Shown: piece after piece, positions 23,393 to 32,535 of the stretch
Numbering within the stretch: the stretch's first letter is position 1
Layout: each line of letters opens with the position of its first letter
Origin: an uncultured Clostridia bacterium
GTDB lineage: Bacteria > Bacillota > Clostridia > Oscillospirales > Acutalibacteraceae
DNA: 43,887 nucleotides
Assembly (NCBI GenBank): GCA_947627725.1
Contig: CANQXE010000018.1
Location: 1-43,887, forward strand
Direction: 5' to 3'
Made by a program: the position numbers and the translations under genes
The notes under the pieces: generated by a model
The model's input: the letters and a program-made list of their open reading frames with translations, nothing else
What the model was told of the DNA's origin: nothing
Database searches by the model: none

Positions 23393-24670
23393 TCATTTTT
23401 TTATATTTAACGCCTTTTGTCCTATATCTTTTCTGTAATGAGCGTTTTCAAACTTGATTTTATCTACGGCACTGTATGACTTTTTAAGTGCATCTTCAAG
23501 AGTATTTCCCAAAGCAGTAACGCCTAATACACGTCCGCCTGATGTTACAAGTCTGCCGTCTTTAACGGCAGTACCCGCGTGATACACAGTAACTCCGTCA
23601 AGCTGACCGTCCGTAAGACCTGTGATTTCAACACCCTTTAAATATGATTTCGGATATCCTCCCGACGCCATTATTACGCAGGCGCACGCCTCGTCGTACC
23701 ATTCTATGTCTAATTCTGAAAGAGTTTCATTATTAATCGCCTCAAAAATATCCATAATATCCGTTTTAAGTCTCGGGAGAACGACCTGTGTTTCAGGGTC
23801 GCCGAAGCGGCAGTTATATTCAATTACCTTCGGTCCCTTCGGCGTAATCATAAGTCCGAAATAAAGACAGCCTTTAAAGGTCCTGCCCTCTTTGTTCATT
23901 GCGTCTATTGTAGGAATAAAGATTTTTTCCATACACTCTTTCGCAACTTCCTCGGTGTAGTACGGATTCGGAGAAATAGTACCCATACCGCCGGTATTGA
24001 GTCCCTTGTCACCGTCAAGCGCTCTCTTGTGGTCCATTGACGACACCATCGGCTTAACGCACTTACCGTCAGTAAACGCAAGAACAGATACCTCTGGACC
24101 TGTCAGAAATTCCTCAACGACGACATGATTGCCCGACTCGCCGAAAATTTTATCCTCCATGATTTCCTTAACACCCGCTACTGCCTCGTCAAGCGTTTCC
24201 GGAATAATTACACCCTTTCCGAGCGCCAGACCGTCAGCCTTAATAACAGCGGGAAATTCATTTTTCTCCTCAAGGTAGGCAATGACATCTTTGGGATTTT
24301 CGAATACTCTGTAATCGGCAGTAGGAATATTGTACTTAAGCATCAGATTCTTTGAAAAGACCTTGGAACCCTCAATAATCGCGGCGTTTGCGGTCGGTCC
24401 GAAGGTTTTAAAGCCCTCCGCGTTAAGAGCGTCAACCATACCTGCAACAAGAGGATCGTCAGGAGCAACGACAACAAAATCCGCCTTGATTTCCTTTGCG
24501 AGATTGACAACACCGCCAATATCCGTAGCTGAAACATTATAGCACTCGGCGTCATATGAAATACCGCCGTTTCCCGGACAGCAGGCAACGCTGTTAACCT
24601 TCTCGGATTCTTTGATTTTTTTTATAAGGGCATGCTCTCTTCCGCCGCCGCCTACTACTAATACTTTCAT
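23393..24670 (-). CDS. purD: phosphoribosylamine-glycine ligase
   Basis: 425 residues, the normal length. PurD joins phosphoribosylamine and glycine with ATP in the second step of purine synthesis. The N-terminal MKVLVVGGGGREHALIKKI and CCPGNGGIS are diagnostic; the ATP-grasp domain has AVIKADGLALGKGVIIP and VVVEEFLTGPEVSVLAFTDG, and KVIEYNCRFGDPETQVVLPR carries metal ligands. The ATG follows GGAGGTTT. It is the last gene of the purine cluster, 42 bases after the PurO-like gene. No frameshift or missing residue is seen. Confidence 0.98.
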   Translation of the reverse strand: MKVLVVGGGGREHALIKKIKESEKVNSVACCPGNGGISYDAECYNVSATDIGGVVNLAKEIKADFVVVAPDDPLVAGMVDALNAEGFKTFGPTANAAIIEGSKVFSKNLMLKYNIPTADYRVFENPKDVIAYLEEKNEFPAVIKADGLALGKGVIIPETLDEAVAGVKEIMEDKIFGESGNHVVVEEFLTGPEVSVLAFTDGKCVKPMVSSMDHKRALDGDKGLNTGGMGTISPNPYYTEEVAKECMEKIFIPTIDAMNKEGRTFKGCLYFGLMITPKGPKVIEYNCRFGDPETQVVLPRLKTDIMDIFEAINNETLSELDIEWYDEACACVIMASGGYPKSYLKGVEITGLTDGQLDGVTVYHAGTAVKDGRLVTSGGRVLGVTALGNTLEDALKKSYSAVDKIKFENAHYRKDIGQKALNIKK

Positions 24671-24712
24671 ACAAACCTCCTAAAACACATTCAGGGTGAC
24701 GTACGTCACCCT

Positions 24713-25414
24713 TTATTTATTCTTATTTATAATTCTCGTTTCCTCTTCCTTTGTTTCAAGATTAATGAAACGTGTGAAAAGTGAAACCTTGTTAGCCTCA
24801 TTGAGGTTATCCCAAATCATATTTGTGAATGAGTCAATATCTCCGTCAATTACAACAGGAGTGGGCTCTCCCTCAAATGAAGGGATAGGATTGCCGTCAC
24901 ACTTATATGTGTGGATAAAATGGCCGAGACCTGCCTGTGCAGGATATTCAAAGAAAAATCTCAGACATTCGGGATTTCCCATATTTGATTTGAGAATTGA
25001 CAGAACATAATCACCGTTTGGTTTAACAACGCCTGAAATTCTCGGGGTATAATTAGGCGCGTCAGGCTCAAATTCTCTTGTGAGAAGAGCGTGGCGATAA
25101 CAATGTCCCTCGCTCATAAAATCGTAAATTGTATCCGTTTGGTCGCCGTTTGTAACAATTGTTTTTCCGTCAAGCCTAAGCACAGGGTTATAAATTATAA
25201 GAGAAGGGTCCTCCATTTTTGACTCGTCAAATGCCTTTGTGCGGATACCTCCCCTGTCATTCTCCTCAAAGATACGGTTTCTGCTGTTGACGCTTCTTCC
25301 CATAATAAAATACGCGATAACAGCATTTTTTCCGTCCTTTGATTTACCGAGAACTATACCGCGTCCGGGATAAGTATTTGTACTCAATTCCTTTTCAAGA
25401 GTTGTAATTTCCAT
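24713..25414 (-). CDS. purO: IMP cyclohydrolase of the PurO type
   Basis: 233 residues. The start ELSTNTYPGRGIVLGKSKDG and AYFIMGRSVNSRNRIF, with RHALLTREFEPDAPNYTPRI and an N-terminal-nucleophile-hydrolase-like build, are the marks of the IMP cyclohydrolase family first known from archaea. The enzyme closes the last ring, FAICAR to IMP. Many bacteria use bifunctional PurH for this; finding PurO inside the operon suggests a split pathway, with the AICAR formyltransferase coded elsewhere. The ATG follows GAGGTGG. It lies 9 bases after purN and 42 before purD. Confidence 0.85.
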   Translation of the reverse strand: MEITTLEKELSTNTYPGRGIVLGKSKDGKNAVIAYFIMGRSVNSRNRIFEENDRGGIRTKAFDESKMEDPSLIIYNPVLRLDGKTIVTNGDQTDTIYDFMSEGHCYRHALLTREFEPDAPNYTPRISGVVKPNGDYVLSILKSNMGNPECLRFFFEYPAQAGLGHFIHTYKCDGNPIPSFEGEPTPVVIDGDIDSFTNMIWDNLNEANKVSLFTRFINLETKEEETRIINKNK

Positions 25415-25423
25415 TTTTCCACC

Positions 25424-26047
25424 TCAAATGATTTCTGTTTTATTACCGATTATTTTAATTCTGCCCTGACAGAAAAGTGAAACTGCCTTCGGAAGAATTT
25501 TCCACTCACACTGCTCCATAACCCTTTTCTGAAGGGATTCGGGAGTATCATCGTTATTAACTTCAATCGCTTTCTGAATTATAATAGGTCCCGCGTCGCA
25601 GTCCTCCGTAACAAAATGCACGGTAGCTCCCGTTAGTTTTACTCCGCTGTCAAGCACCGCCCTGTGGACTCTGAGACCGTAAAAGCCTTTACCGCAGAAT
25701 GAGGGAATAAGCGCAGGGTGAACATTCATCATTCTGCCCTCAAATTCCTCAACAACCTGTGAATCCAGAATTGTCATAAAGCCCGCGTAAACAACAAGGT
25801 CTGCCCTTTCCTCAACAAGCGCGTCCCTTACTGCTTTAGTGTACGAGTGAATATCGTCATAGTCCTTTCTCGGTATAACGCGTGTGGGTATGCCGTTATT
25901 TTTCGCTCTTTCCAGAGCGTAAGCGTCAGGCTTTGATGAAATAACACAGGTAATTTTTCCGCCCTGTATTTCACCGCGCGACTGGGCGTCAATAAGCGCC
26001 TGAAGATTTGTTCCTCCGCCTGAAACAAGAACAGCTATATTCATCAT
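25424..26047 (-). CDS. purN: phosphoribosylglycinamide formyltransferase
   Basis: 207 residues. PurN transfers the formyl group of 10-formyl-THF to GAR. Seen: IAVLVSGGGTNLQALIDA (phosphate-binding loop), NVHPALIPSFCGKGFYGLRV with the catalytic Asn and His, and HFVTEDCDAGPIIIQKAI with the catalytic Asp. The ATG overlaps the purM stop by 4 bases (ATGA), so the two are translationally coupled. The C-terminus (WKILPKAVSLFCQGRIKI) is normal for the family. Confidence 0.97.
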   Translation of the reverse strand: MMNIAVLVSGGGTNLQALIDAQSRGEIQGGKITCVISSKPDAYALERAKNNGIPTRVIPRKDYDDIHSYTKAVRDALVEERADLVVYAGFMTILDSQVVEEFEGRMMNVHPALIPSFCGKGFYGLRVHRAVLDSGVKLTGATVHFVTEDCDAGPIIIQKAIEVNNDDTPESLQKRVMEQCEWKILPKAVSLFCQGRIKIIGNKTEII

Positions 26048-27081
26048 ACTAATTCAACGCCCTTTTCACCTGATTTTATTTCGCCTATAACTGATGCCCG
26101 CTCCCCTTTTTCATTTAGGATACGGACAGCCTCATCTGCCTTTTCGGAATCAACTGCAATCACAAGACCTGTACCCATATTAAAGGTATTGTACATATCT
26201 CTTTCAGGTATATCGCCTGTTTTTGCAATAAGGTCGAATATCGGCTTTTTAAAGCACTTGTCCTTTTCAATAACTGCCGTAAAGCCGTCCTTCAGCATTC
26301 TCGGCACGTTTTCGTAAAATCCTCCGCCTGTAATATGGCTGATTGCGTTTACGTTTACCTTATCCATTAACGCGAGCAACGGCTTAACATAAATTCTTGT
26401 CGGGGTAATAAGCTCCTCGCCGAGTGTTTTGCCAAGCTCGTCATATTTAACTGAAATCGTCCTTTCGTTTACATCAAACACTTTTCTGATGAGAGAAAAG
26501 CCGTTTGAATGAACGCCCGACGACGCAACGCCTATAACGGCATTGCCTTCCTTTAAATTTTCGCCCGAAACAAGCCTGTCCTTTTCTCCGATACCGACCG
26601 TAAAGCCTGCGAGGTCATATTCCTCTTCGGGCATCAAGCCGGGATGCTCGGCAGTTTCACCGCCTACAAGCGCACAGCCTGCCTGAACACATCCCTCCGC
26701 AACACCTGAAACGATTTGCTCAATTTTTTCGGGGTAATTCTTGCCGCAGGCAATATAGTCAAGGAAAAAGAGCGGTTTCGCACCTGAGCAGGCAACGTCG
26801 TTTACACACATTGCAACGCAGTCAATACCCACCGTATTGTGCTTATCCATAAGAAAAGCAAGCTTGATTTTTGTTCCTACACCGTCTGTTCCTGAAACAA
26901 GAACAGGATTTTTATACTCGTTAGCGGCAATCTCAAACATACCGCCGAAACCGCCTATTCCGCCGAGTACGCCGGGTATGTTAGTCCTCTTAACGTGTGA
27001 CTTAATAAGCTCGACAGACTCATAGCCCGCTGTCACGTCAACTCCCGCTGCCGCATAGCTTTCACTGAAACTTTTTTCCAT
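26044..27081 (-). CDS. purM: phosphoribosylformylglycinamidine cyclo-ligase
   Basis: 345 residues from the ATG at 27081, which equals the length of E. coli PurM. The frame is open further; an ATG at 27096 (MEIAIMEKS) is an alternative and the first codon at 27153 is a TTG. PurM closes the imidazole ring of AIR with ATP. Seen: ESYAAAGVDVTAGYESVELI, LVSGTDGVGTKIKLAFLMDK, DCVAMCVNDVACSGAKPLFF, AGFTVGIGEKDR and SHITGGGFYENVPRML. It sits 160 bases after purE with no separate promoter evident, and overlaps purN by 4 bases. Confidence 0.96.
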   Translation of the reverse strand: MEKSFSESYAAAGVDVTAGYESVELIKSHVKRTNIPGVLGGIGGFGGMFEIAANEYKNPVLVSGTDGVGTKIKLAFLMDKHNTVGIDCVAMCVNDVACSGAKPLFFLDYIACGKNYPEKIEQIVSGVAEGCVQAGCALVGGETAEHPGLMPEEEYDLAGFTVGIGEKDRLVSGENLKEGNAVIGVASSGVHSNGFSLIRKVFDVNERTISVKYDELGKTLGEELITPTRIYVKPLLALMDKVNVNAISHITGGGFYENVPRMLKDGFTAVIEKDKCFKKPIFDLIAKTGDIPERDMYNTFNMGTGLVIAVDSEKADEAVRILNEKGERASVIGEIKSGEKGVELV

Positions 27082-27245
27082 AATCGCAATTTCCATAGCC
27101 TTTCTGCCCACAAATATCCCATTAAAATTCACTCGCACCCTGCTTATGGGCAAACAAGGTGCATAACGGAAATTCAGCCGTCTTCAAATACCGTGTTCTG
27201 TGCGTAATTGAAGGGCATATAACCGATTCAGCGTAATGTATTACA

Positions 27246-27743
27246 CTAAATCTCCTTCAGCTTTTCCTGAAGCGCGGCATCCTTTTCACGAACCTGCTGC
27301 GCCATTTTCTTTCTCATATTCTGCAGCTTCCGCATTAAAGCTTCATCGCCTACGGCAATAATCTCCGCCGCAAGGATAGCCGCATTCTTAGCGGCATTCA
27401 CGCCTACTGTCGCCACAGGTATTCCCGGAGGCATCATAACTGTCGCAAGCATTGCGTCCATACCGTCAAGCACCTTTGCCGAGCAGGGAATACCGATAAC
27501 GGGAAGTGTGGTTGAAGCCGCTAAAACTCCGCCGAGATGCGCAGCCATACCCGCTGCGGCAATAATAACGCCGAATCCGTTTTCAATTGCGCTTGCGGAA
27601 AACTCATTTGCTTCCTGCGGTGTGCGGTGGGCGCTCATAACCCTGACTTCCGTTTCAATTCCAAGCTCCTTAAGCTGTCTGATTGCAGGTGTAACGACAG
27701 GCAAATCGCTGTCAGAGCCCATAATGATTGCAACCTTTTTCAT
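27246..27743 (-). CDS. purE: N5-carboxyaminoimidazole ribonucleotide mutase
   Basis: 165 residues. The class I PurE signature is complete: IIMGSDSDLPVVTPAI, VMSAHRTPQEANEF with the catalytic His, AAAGMAAHLGGVLAASTTLP and VIGIPCSAKVLDGMDAMLAT. It moves the carboxyl group of N5-CAIR to form CAIR; the PurK partner is not in the window. It opens the purine cluster and has a consensus promoter about 45 bases upstream. Confidence 0.97.
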   Translation of the reverse strand: MKKVAIIMGSDSDLPVVTPAIRQLKELGIETEVRVMSAHRTPQEANEFSASAIENGFGVIIAAAGMAAHLGGVLAASTTLPVIGIPCSAKVLDGMDAMLATVMMPPGIPVATVGVNAAKNAAILAAEIIAVGDEALMRKLQNMRKKMAQQVREKDAALQEKLKEI

Positions 27744-27786
27744 AATACTCTCCTTAAATCATATAGTTCTGTTAAATAACACAGAT

Positions 27787-27822
27787 ATTATATATTAAGA
27801 TTCCATAATTTTCAATATGGAA
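27787..27822 (-). promoter_or_regulatory. purine operon promoter with an inverted repeat on the -35 box
   Basis: TTGAAA (27810-27815), 17 bases, TATAAT (27787-27792), reading left to purE. TTCCATA (27801-27807) and TATGGAA (27816-27822) form an inverted repeat straddling the -35 box, as an operator would. No purine riboswitch is evident in the short leader. Confidence 0.75.
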
Positions 27823-27841
27823 ATACACCTAATTTCTTCAT

Positions 27842-29764
27842 TTAATCATAAATACTTTCGGCTATTTTCCCATATGTAAAGAAGTTTTCGGCATACTTGA
27901 AATCCTCATAATCAATGATACCGTCCTGATTATAGTCAACCGTTATATAATCGTCGTAATACTCTTTTGAGTATTTACCGTATATACTGCGCAGAAGCGC
28001 AAAGTCCTTTGCGTTCACATAGCCGTCCTGATTATAATCATAATGGAAAAAGCTTATATCGCCAAGCTCCATTTCCAAATTATCATCATAAGCAAACTCA
28101 AAAGTCCTATCAACAGCAAACTCGGAAGAAATATAAACCTGTGAAGAATGGGACGAAACGTAAAACTCAAATTCACCGTTTATATCTGTTTCGTCCATAT
28201 CCACACCGTCAACTGATACAACCGCGTTTACAATGGGAAAATTATGGGGGTGTGAGCCGTCTGGCGACTCCATTAAAACTACCCTGCCTGAAACTAAAAC
28301 ACCCGTTCTTTTTACAAAATCGGCTTTATAGCTGTCGCCGCAGTACGAGCAGGTATACTCTGTATAGCCGTCATTTTCCAACGAGGGAGGGATTTTAACA
28401 GAGGTGTAAAAATGATTGATTGTAATAGCAAAAGATTTTGAGCATTCTCCTATGCTGATTGTACCCGTATGCACACCGCATAGCCATTTTACGTTCTCCT
28501 GATTATCGGTATAGCGTACGGTTTTATTAAAATATTTCATATTATCCGTAAAATTAATTTTATCAATATACCCTGTTTTATATATGACCGTTATTTCTCT
28601 GCCCTCAATGAGAGGCATAACATCAAAAACACCGTCCGTATTATCATTACAGGAAATCGTTATATCAATGTCAAAGTCAATGCTTTTTATATCCCGCGGA
28701 TAAAGAGTAACATGGAAATCACCTGTTGACATTATGCTTTTTACAGTGTAATAATATGTTTTTCCCGCATCAAGACAGTATTCAACAGTAAAATTCAAAT
28801 CGTCGAGTGAATTGTCGGCATGAGATGCAAGCTCGTTATTGCCGCCGTCTGTTAAAACGCAGTCAACGTCCACCTTTCCGCTTGAATAAAATATGTAGTT
28901 TCCGCTTACATCGGGTATAAAAACAAATACCATATCCATGCTGACTGAATCGTCATAATATGCACATTCTATGCTCTGTCCCTCTTTTATCTCCATCTCA
29001 TTGATAATATTATAATCAACAATATTTTTAACAGCATACGTATAAGCCGGTGAGTCCCTGTAAACATTCATTACAAAATCCCTGTATACAGAGCCGCGCG
29101 AGGCGTCGTAAAAGCCGAGACTGTATGAAGAGAGTTCCGCTCTTTTCGGTATTGTTATACTTTTCAGGCCGCTGCACGCGAAAAAGGCTCTCCTGCCGAT
29201 TGTCATACTTGCGTTCAAATTCTCAAAGCTGACGCTGTTAAGCGCAAAACAGTTTTCAAATGCGGATATTCCTATTTTAGTAACTGATGACGGAATAGCC
29301 ACACTTTCCAGATTCACTGAATAATATAGTGCATAATCACCGATTACGCTTAGATGATTCGGTAAGGAAAAGGTTTTAAGTGAATTTACACCGCTCATGG
29401 AATATGTACCTAAAGAATTCAGGCTTGACGGTAATTTGAAGTCCTCCGCGCTTACATAGTAGAAAAAGTAATTGCCGAGCGAGGTAATTCCCTCTTCAAC
29501 AACTACGTGCTGTATAGAGCCGCTGCTTCTCCACAGGTACCATGGCTGGGAATTATTGCTGTTTATAAAATTCGGGGTGGCGCCCTCTCCGCTTATTGTC
29601 AGTGTCTTTGTGTCCGCGTCAAAGGAATAATATGTATCCGTGCTTCCGAGCCGAGTTTTTTCAATATCCTCTGTCTGATTCCCGGCTGATGAAACGAAGC
29701 TGACTGAATAAAGCAATCCAAAAAAGACAACGGCACTAAAAATGCATGATAATATTCTCTTCAT
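27842..29764 (-). CDS. secreted LRR protein with C-terminal type I dockerin
   Basis: 640 residues. Signal peptide MKRILSCIFSAVVFFGLLYS then VSFVSSA. LRR_5/BspA-like repeats at about 75-215 (EEGITSLGNYFFYYV, SVTKIGISAFENC). A middle beta-rich part (about 245-365) resembles a pre-peptidase-like domain (CLDAGKTYYYTVKS); then a cysteine pair region YTCSYCG (about 475) and a carboxypeptidase-regulatory-like fold (VNAVVSVDGVDMDETDINGE). The end holds two dockerin calcium loops, DYNQDGYVNAKDFALLRSIY and DYNQDGIIDYEDFKYAENFF. A dockerin binds a cohesin on a scaffold, so this protein probably joins a surface complex as in Ruminococcus cellulosome or amylosome systems. There is no catalytic domain, so a binding or adhesion role is likely. 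No scaffold gene is in the window. Confidence 0.88.
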   Translation of the reverse strand: MKRILSCIFSAVVFFGLLYSVSFVSSAGNQTEDIEKTRLGSTDTYYSFDADTKTLTISGEGATPNFINSNNSQPWYLWRSSGSIQHVVVEEGITSLGNYFFYYVSAEDFKLPSSLNSLGTYSMSGVNSLKTFSLPNHLSVIGDYALYYSVNLESVAIPSSVTKIGISAFENCFALNSVSFENLNASMTIGRRAFFACSGLKSITIPKRAELSSYSLGFYDASRGSVYRDFVMNVYRDSPAYTYAVKNIVDYNIINEMEIKEGQSIECAYYDDSVSMDMVFVFIPDVSGNYIFYSSGKVDVDCVLTDGGNNELASHADNSLDDLNFTVEYCLDAGKTYYYTVKSIMSTGDFHVTLYPRDIKSIDFDIDITISCNDNTDGVFDVMPLIEGREITVIYKTGYIDKINFTDNMKYFNKTVRYTDNQENVKWLCGVHTGTISIGECSKSFAITINHFYTSVKIPPSLENDGYTEYTCSYCGDSYKADFVKRTGVLVSGRVVLMESPDGSHPHNFPIVNAVVSVDGVDMDETDINGEFEFYVSSHSSQVYISSEFAVDRTFEFAYDDNLEMELGDISFFHYDYNQDGYVNAKDFALLRSIYGKYSKEYYDDYITVDYNQDGIIDYEDFKYAENFFTYGKIAESIYD

Positions 29765-29875
29765 TTCACCATCCCCCCTTATAGATTATTTTATCATAAT
29801 CTATTTGTTTGTACAATTATATTTCCAACAAATTGTCCTTCGTTTTTATGATTAAAGGGCTTAATGATATACAAA

Positions 29876-29904
29876 AAACTGCTTTGGTAAATCCAAAGCA
29901 GTTT
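29876..29904 (-). terminator. intrinsic terminator of the GH3 gene
   Basis: A 12-bp stem (AAACTGCTTTGG with CCAAAGCAGTTT) around a 5-base loop directly follows the GH3 stop codon; T-rich on the minus strand. Confidence 0.9.
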
Positions 29905-29910
29905 GTTTTG

Positions 29911-32370
29911 TTAAATTGCCTTTAAGAGCGCGGGAAGTCTTGTAAGCGCTCCGCCGATTCTCCAGAAAATTTTGCTGAAGCCGACAAAGGTTGACTGGTC
30001 GTCATTGAGCATCATAAGAAGACCGTCTGCCATTTCAGGTGAAAATACGCCCATACTCATTGCAATAAAGTTACGGATAGGAATCTGAGTTGCCATAGCG
30101 GCGAGCATCTTGCCGTCGCCGTTTTCCGCCGAGCCCATACCTGACATAAGTTTTTCAATAAGATTGCAAAGCCTGCCGCCCCACTTGGTGTGACGCGCGT
30201 CATTAAGACAGCAGTAAATATCAATTTTCTTCGTTGTATCAGGTTCAGAACTCGGAACAGGCTTGCCGTAGACAGCCTCAAACTGAGCGCCTTTCATTCC
30301 TTCAATATCCGCGGTGTAATAAGCAGGCGCCGATTCTCTGTAATCGGGTATTACCGCGTCTGTTGTTGATGTAACAGTCATTGTTGCAGTCAGCTTAATA
30401 TCACGGCTTGAGGCGCCGACGAGAATATCAAACTCACCTGTTTCAACCATCCAGTCGCCAAGCTCCACGTTATAAAAAGCAAACGCTCTCTTTGAAAGGT
30501 CGACTGAAATCTCCTTTTCCTCTCCCGCTTTAAGAAATACCTTCTTAAAGCCCTTGAGCTCCTTAACAGGACGGAAGATTGTCGACTCCTTATCCGCAAC
30601 GTAAATCTGCGCAATTTCCGCGCCGTCAACACTGCCTGTATTTTTAATCTTAAAGGATACTGTAACTGTATCCGTATCTTTTATACTGTCCGCGGAAAGC
30701 TTAATATCACTGTACTCAAAGGTTGTATATGAAATTCCGTAACCGAACGGGAAAAGAACATCCTTGCCTGCCTTATCATAGTAACGGTAGCCTATATAAA
30801 CAGACTCTCTGTGCTCACTTGTTACAGGTCCGCCGGGATAATTGCCGTATGTAGGATTTTCATCAAATGAAAGCGGATATGTTTCCGTTATTTTACCTGA
30901 CGGATTAACTGCTCCCGTAAGAATATTCGCAACAGCGGCTCCGCCTGCCTGACCGCCGAGACCTGAATTAAGAATACCCTTAACCTCGTTAAGCCATTTG
31001 ATATTAACAACCGAGCCGCCCGCAAGAACAACTACCGTATCGGGATTAGCCTTGGCAACAGCGCTGACAAGATTGTTATGGCTCTTAGGCATTTCAATAT
31101 TCTCTCTGTCATAGCCCTCGCCCTCAAACTCTTCTGTAAGTCCCGCAAATACGACCGCAACGTCAGCCTTCTTAGCGGCTTCAACAGCCTCGTTTACTAA
31201 AGTATCATTGATTTCGTCCTTGCCCTTTTCATAGCCTGCGGCGTAAATCATATCAACACCGAGCTTGGAAAGCTCGTCATAAGCATTGTCAAGCTTGGTA
31301 GGATTGATAACGGATGAGCCGGCTCCCTGGAAACGCGGCGCCTTTGCCATCTCGCCGATAACAGCTACCTTCTGTCCCGACTTGAGAGGAAGAATGGAAT
31401 CATCATTTTTAAGAAGAACCATTGAGCCTTCAGCGACTTTCTGCGCAAGTTTATGATGCTCGTCAACGTCAAACGTATGTTTTTTCTCAAGAGCGGGCTT
31501 TGATTTAATGATGAGGTCAACAACATTGTCAACTCTCTTATTAAGGATTTCCTCATCAAGCTCTCCGCTTTTAACTGCGGCAATAATCTTCTTGGTATTG
31601 AGAGCGCCTGAGGACGGCATCTCAAGATCAGTTCCGTTTTTAAGACCGGGAATACGGTCAACGGATGCGCCCCAGTCAGTGAGAAGGAGCCCTTTAAAGC
31701 CCCACTCGTCACGAAGGACCTTTTCCTGAAGCCACTCATTTTGAGATGCGTAAACACCGTTAATGCGGTTATATGAGTTCATAATTGTCCAAGGCTGAGC
31801 CTCTTTTACGCAGATTTCAAATGCTGTGAGGTATAGTTCTCTCATCGCTCTCTCATCGACTACCTCATTGATAACCATACGGAAAGCCTCCTGAGAGTTG
31901 CACGCGAAGTGCTTAAGAGATGTGCCTACCCCCTTTGACTGAACACCGTTTACAAGGCTTGCGGAACACTTGCCGGCAAGATAAGGGTCCTCGCTGAAAT
32001 ATTCAAAGTTACGTCCGCAGACAGGTGAACGCTTGATATTTGTACCGGGTCCGAGTATCGTCGAAACCTGCTCCTTTAAGCATTCCTCCGCGAGTGCCTC
32101 GCCCTCTGCCTTAAGTAAATTTTCATCCCATGAGCAGGAAGATGTTGCTGCCGTGGGAAAACAGGTTGCGGGAACTGAATTTCCCAACCCGATACCGTCT
32201 GACGCCTTTTTGTCGGTATTCTGCTTACGCAGACCGTGAGGTCCGTCAGTAACCATTATTTTGGGAAGCCCAAGCTCTGCCGACTCCTCAAGATGCCAAT
32301 AGTCGAAGCCCGACACAAAAGCCGCCTTTTGCTCAAGGCTCATTTTTTCAATAATTTCTGGGTGTTTCAT
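29911..32370 (-). CDS. glycoside hydrolase family 3 beta-glycosidase
   Basis: 819 residues from the ATG at 32370 (MKHPEIIEKMSLEQKAAFVS); a GAGGAG lies about 12 bases upstream. It has no signal peptide, so it is cytoplasmic. The N-terminal TIM barrel has VTDGPHGLRKQ, GRNFEYFSEDPYLAGK, TSLKHFACNSQE and the nucleophile Asp-232 in LLLTDWGAS. The alpha/beta sandwich domain follows (VAVIGEMAKAPRFQGAGSS, VFAGLTEEFEGEGYDRE), then an Fn3-like domain (about 580-680: AEIAQIYVADKESTIFRPVK). About 130 extra residues at the end are helical (KMLAAMATQIPIRNFIAMSM) and not usual for GH3. The likely role is splitting beta-glucosides or related oligosaccharides taken up by the cell. Exact substrate cannot be told. 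Confidence 0.94.
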   Translation of the reverse strand: MKHPEIIEKMSLEQKAAFVSGFDYWHLEESAELGLPKIMVTDGPHGLRKQNTDKKASDGIGLGNSVPATCFPTAATSSCSWDENLLKAEGEALAEECLKEQVSTILGPGTNIKRSPVCGRNFEYFSEDPYLAGKCSASLVNGVQSKGVGTSLKHFACNSQEAFRMVINEVVDERAMRELYLTAFEICVKEAQPWTIMNSYNRINGVYASQNEWLQEKVLRDEWGFKGLLLTDWGASVDRIPGLKNGTDLEMPSSGALNTKKIIAAVKSGELDEEILNKRVDNVVDLIIKSKPALEKKHTFDVDEHHKLAQKVAEGSMVLLKNDDSILPLKSGQKVAVIGEMAKAPRFQGAGSSVINPTKLDNAYDELSKLGVDMIYAAGYEKGKDEINDTLVNEAVEAAKKADVAVVFAGLTEEFEGEGYDRENIEMPKSHNNLVSAVAKANPDTVVVLAGGSVVNIKWLNEVKGILNSGLGGQAGGAAVANILTGAVNPSGKITETYPLSFDENPTYGNYPGGPVTSEHRESVYIGYRYYDKAGKDVLFPFGYGISYTTFEYSDIKLSADSIKDTDTVTVSFKIKNTGSVDGAEIAQIYVADKESTIFRPVKELKGFKKVFLKAGEEKEISVDLSKRAFAFYNVELGDWMVETGEFDILVGASSRDIKLTATMTVTSTTDAVIPDYRESAPAYYTADIEGMKGAQFEAVYGKPVPSSEPDTTKKIDIYCCLNDARHTKWGGRLCNLIEKLMSGMGSAENGDGKMLAAMATQIPIRNFIAMSMGVFSPEMADGLLMMLNDDQSTFVGFSKIFWRIGGALTRLPALLKAI

Positions 32371-32535
32371 GTACCAAAACGCTCCTCTCAAATTTTTACC
32401 ATTTTCATTATACAATAAAAAAACATACATATCAATAGCTATTTTTGTTGAAAATCACTATATTCTTAGAAAATATAACATATCTTGAATGTATTTATTT
32501 ATTGTGGTAAAATTCAAATAGAAAGGGGTGGTTAT

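Noticed and set aside
24343-24588. 81-codon minus-strand ORF inside purD
   Set aside because: Out-of-frame shadow of purD with basic low-complexity composition.
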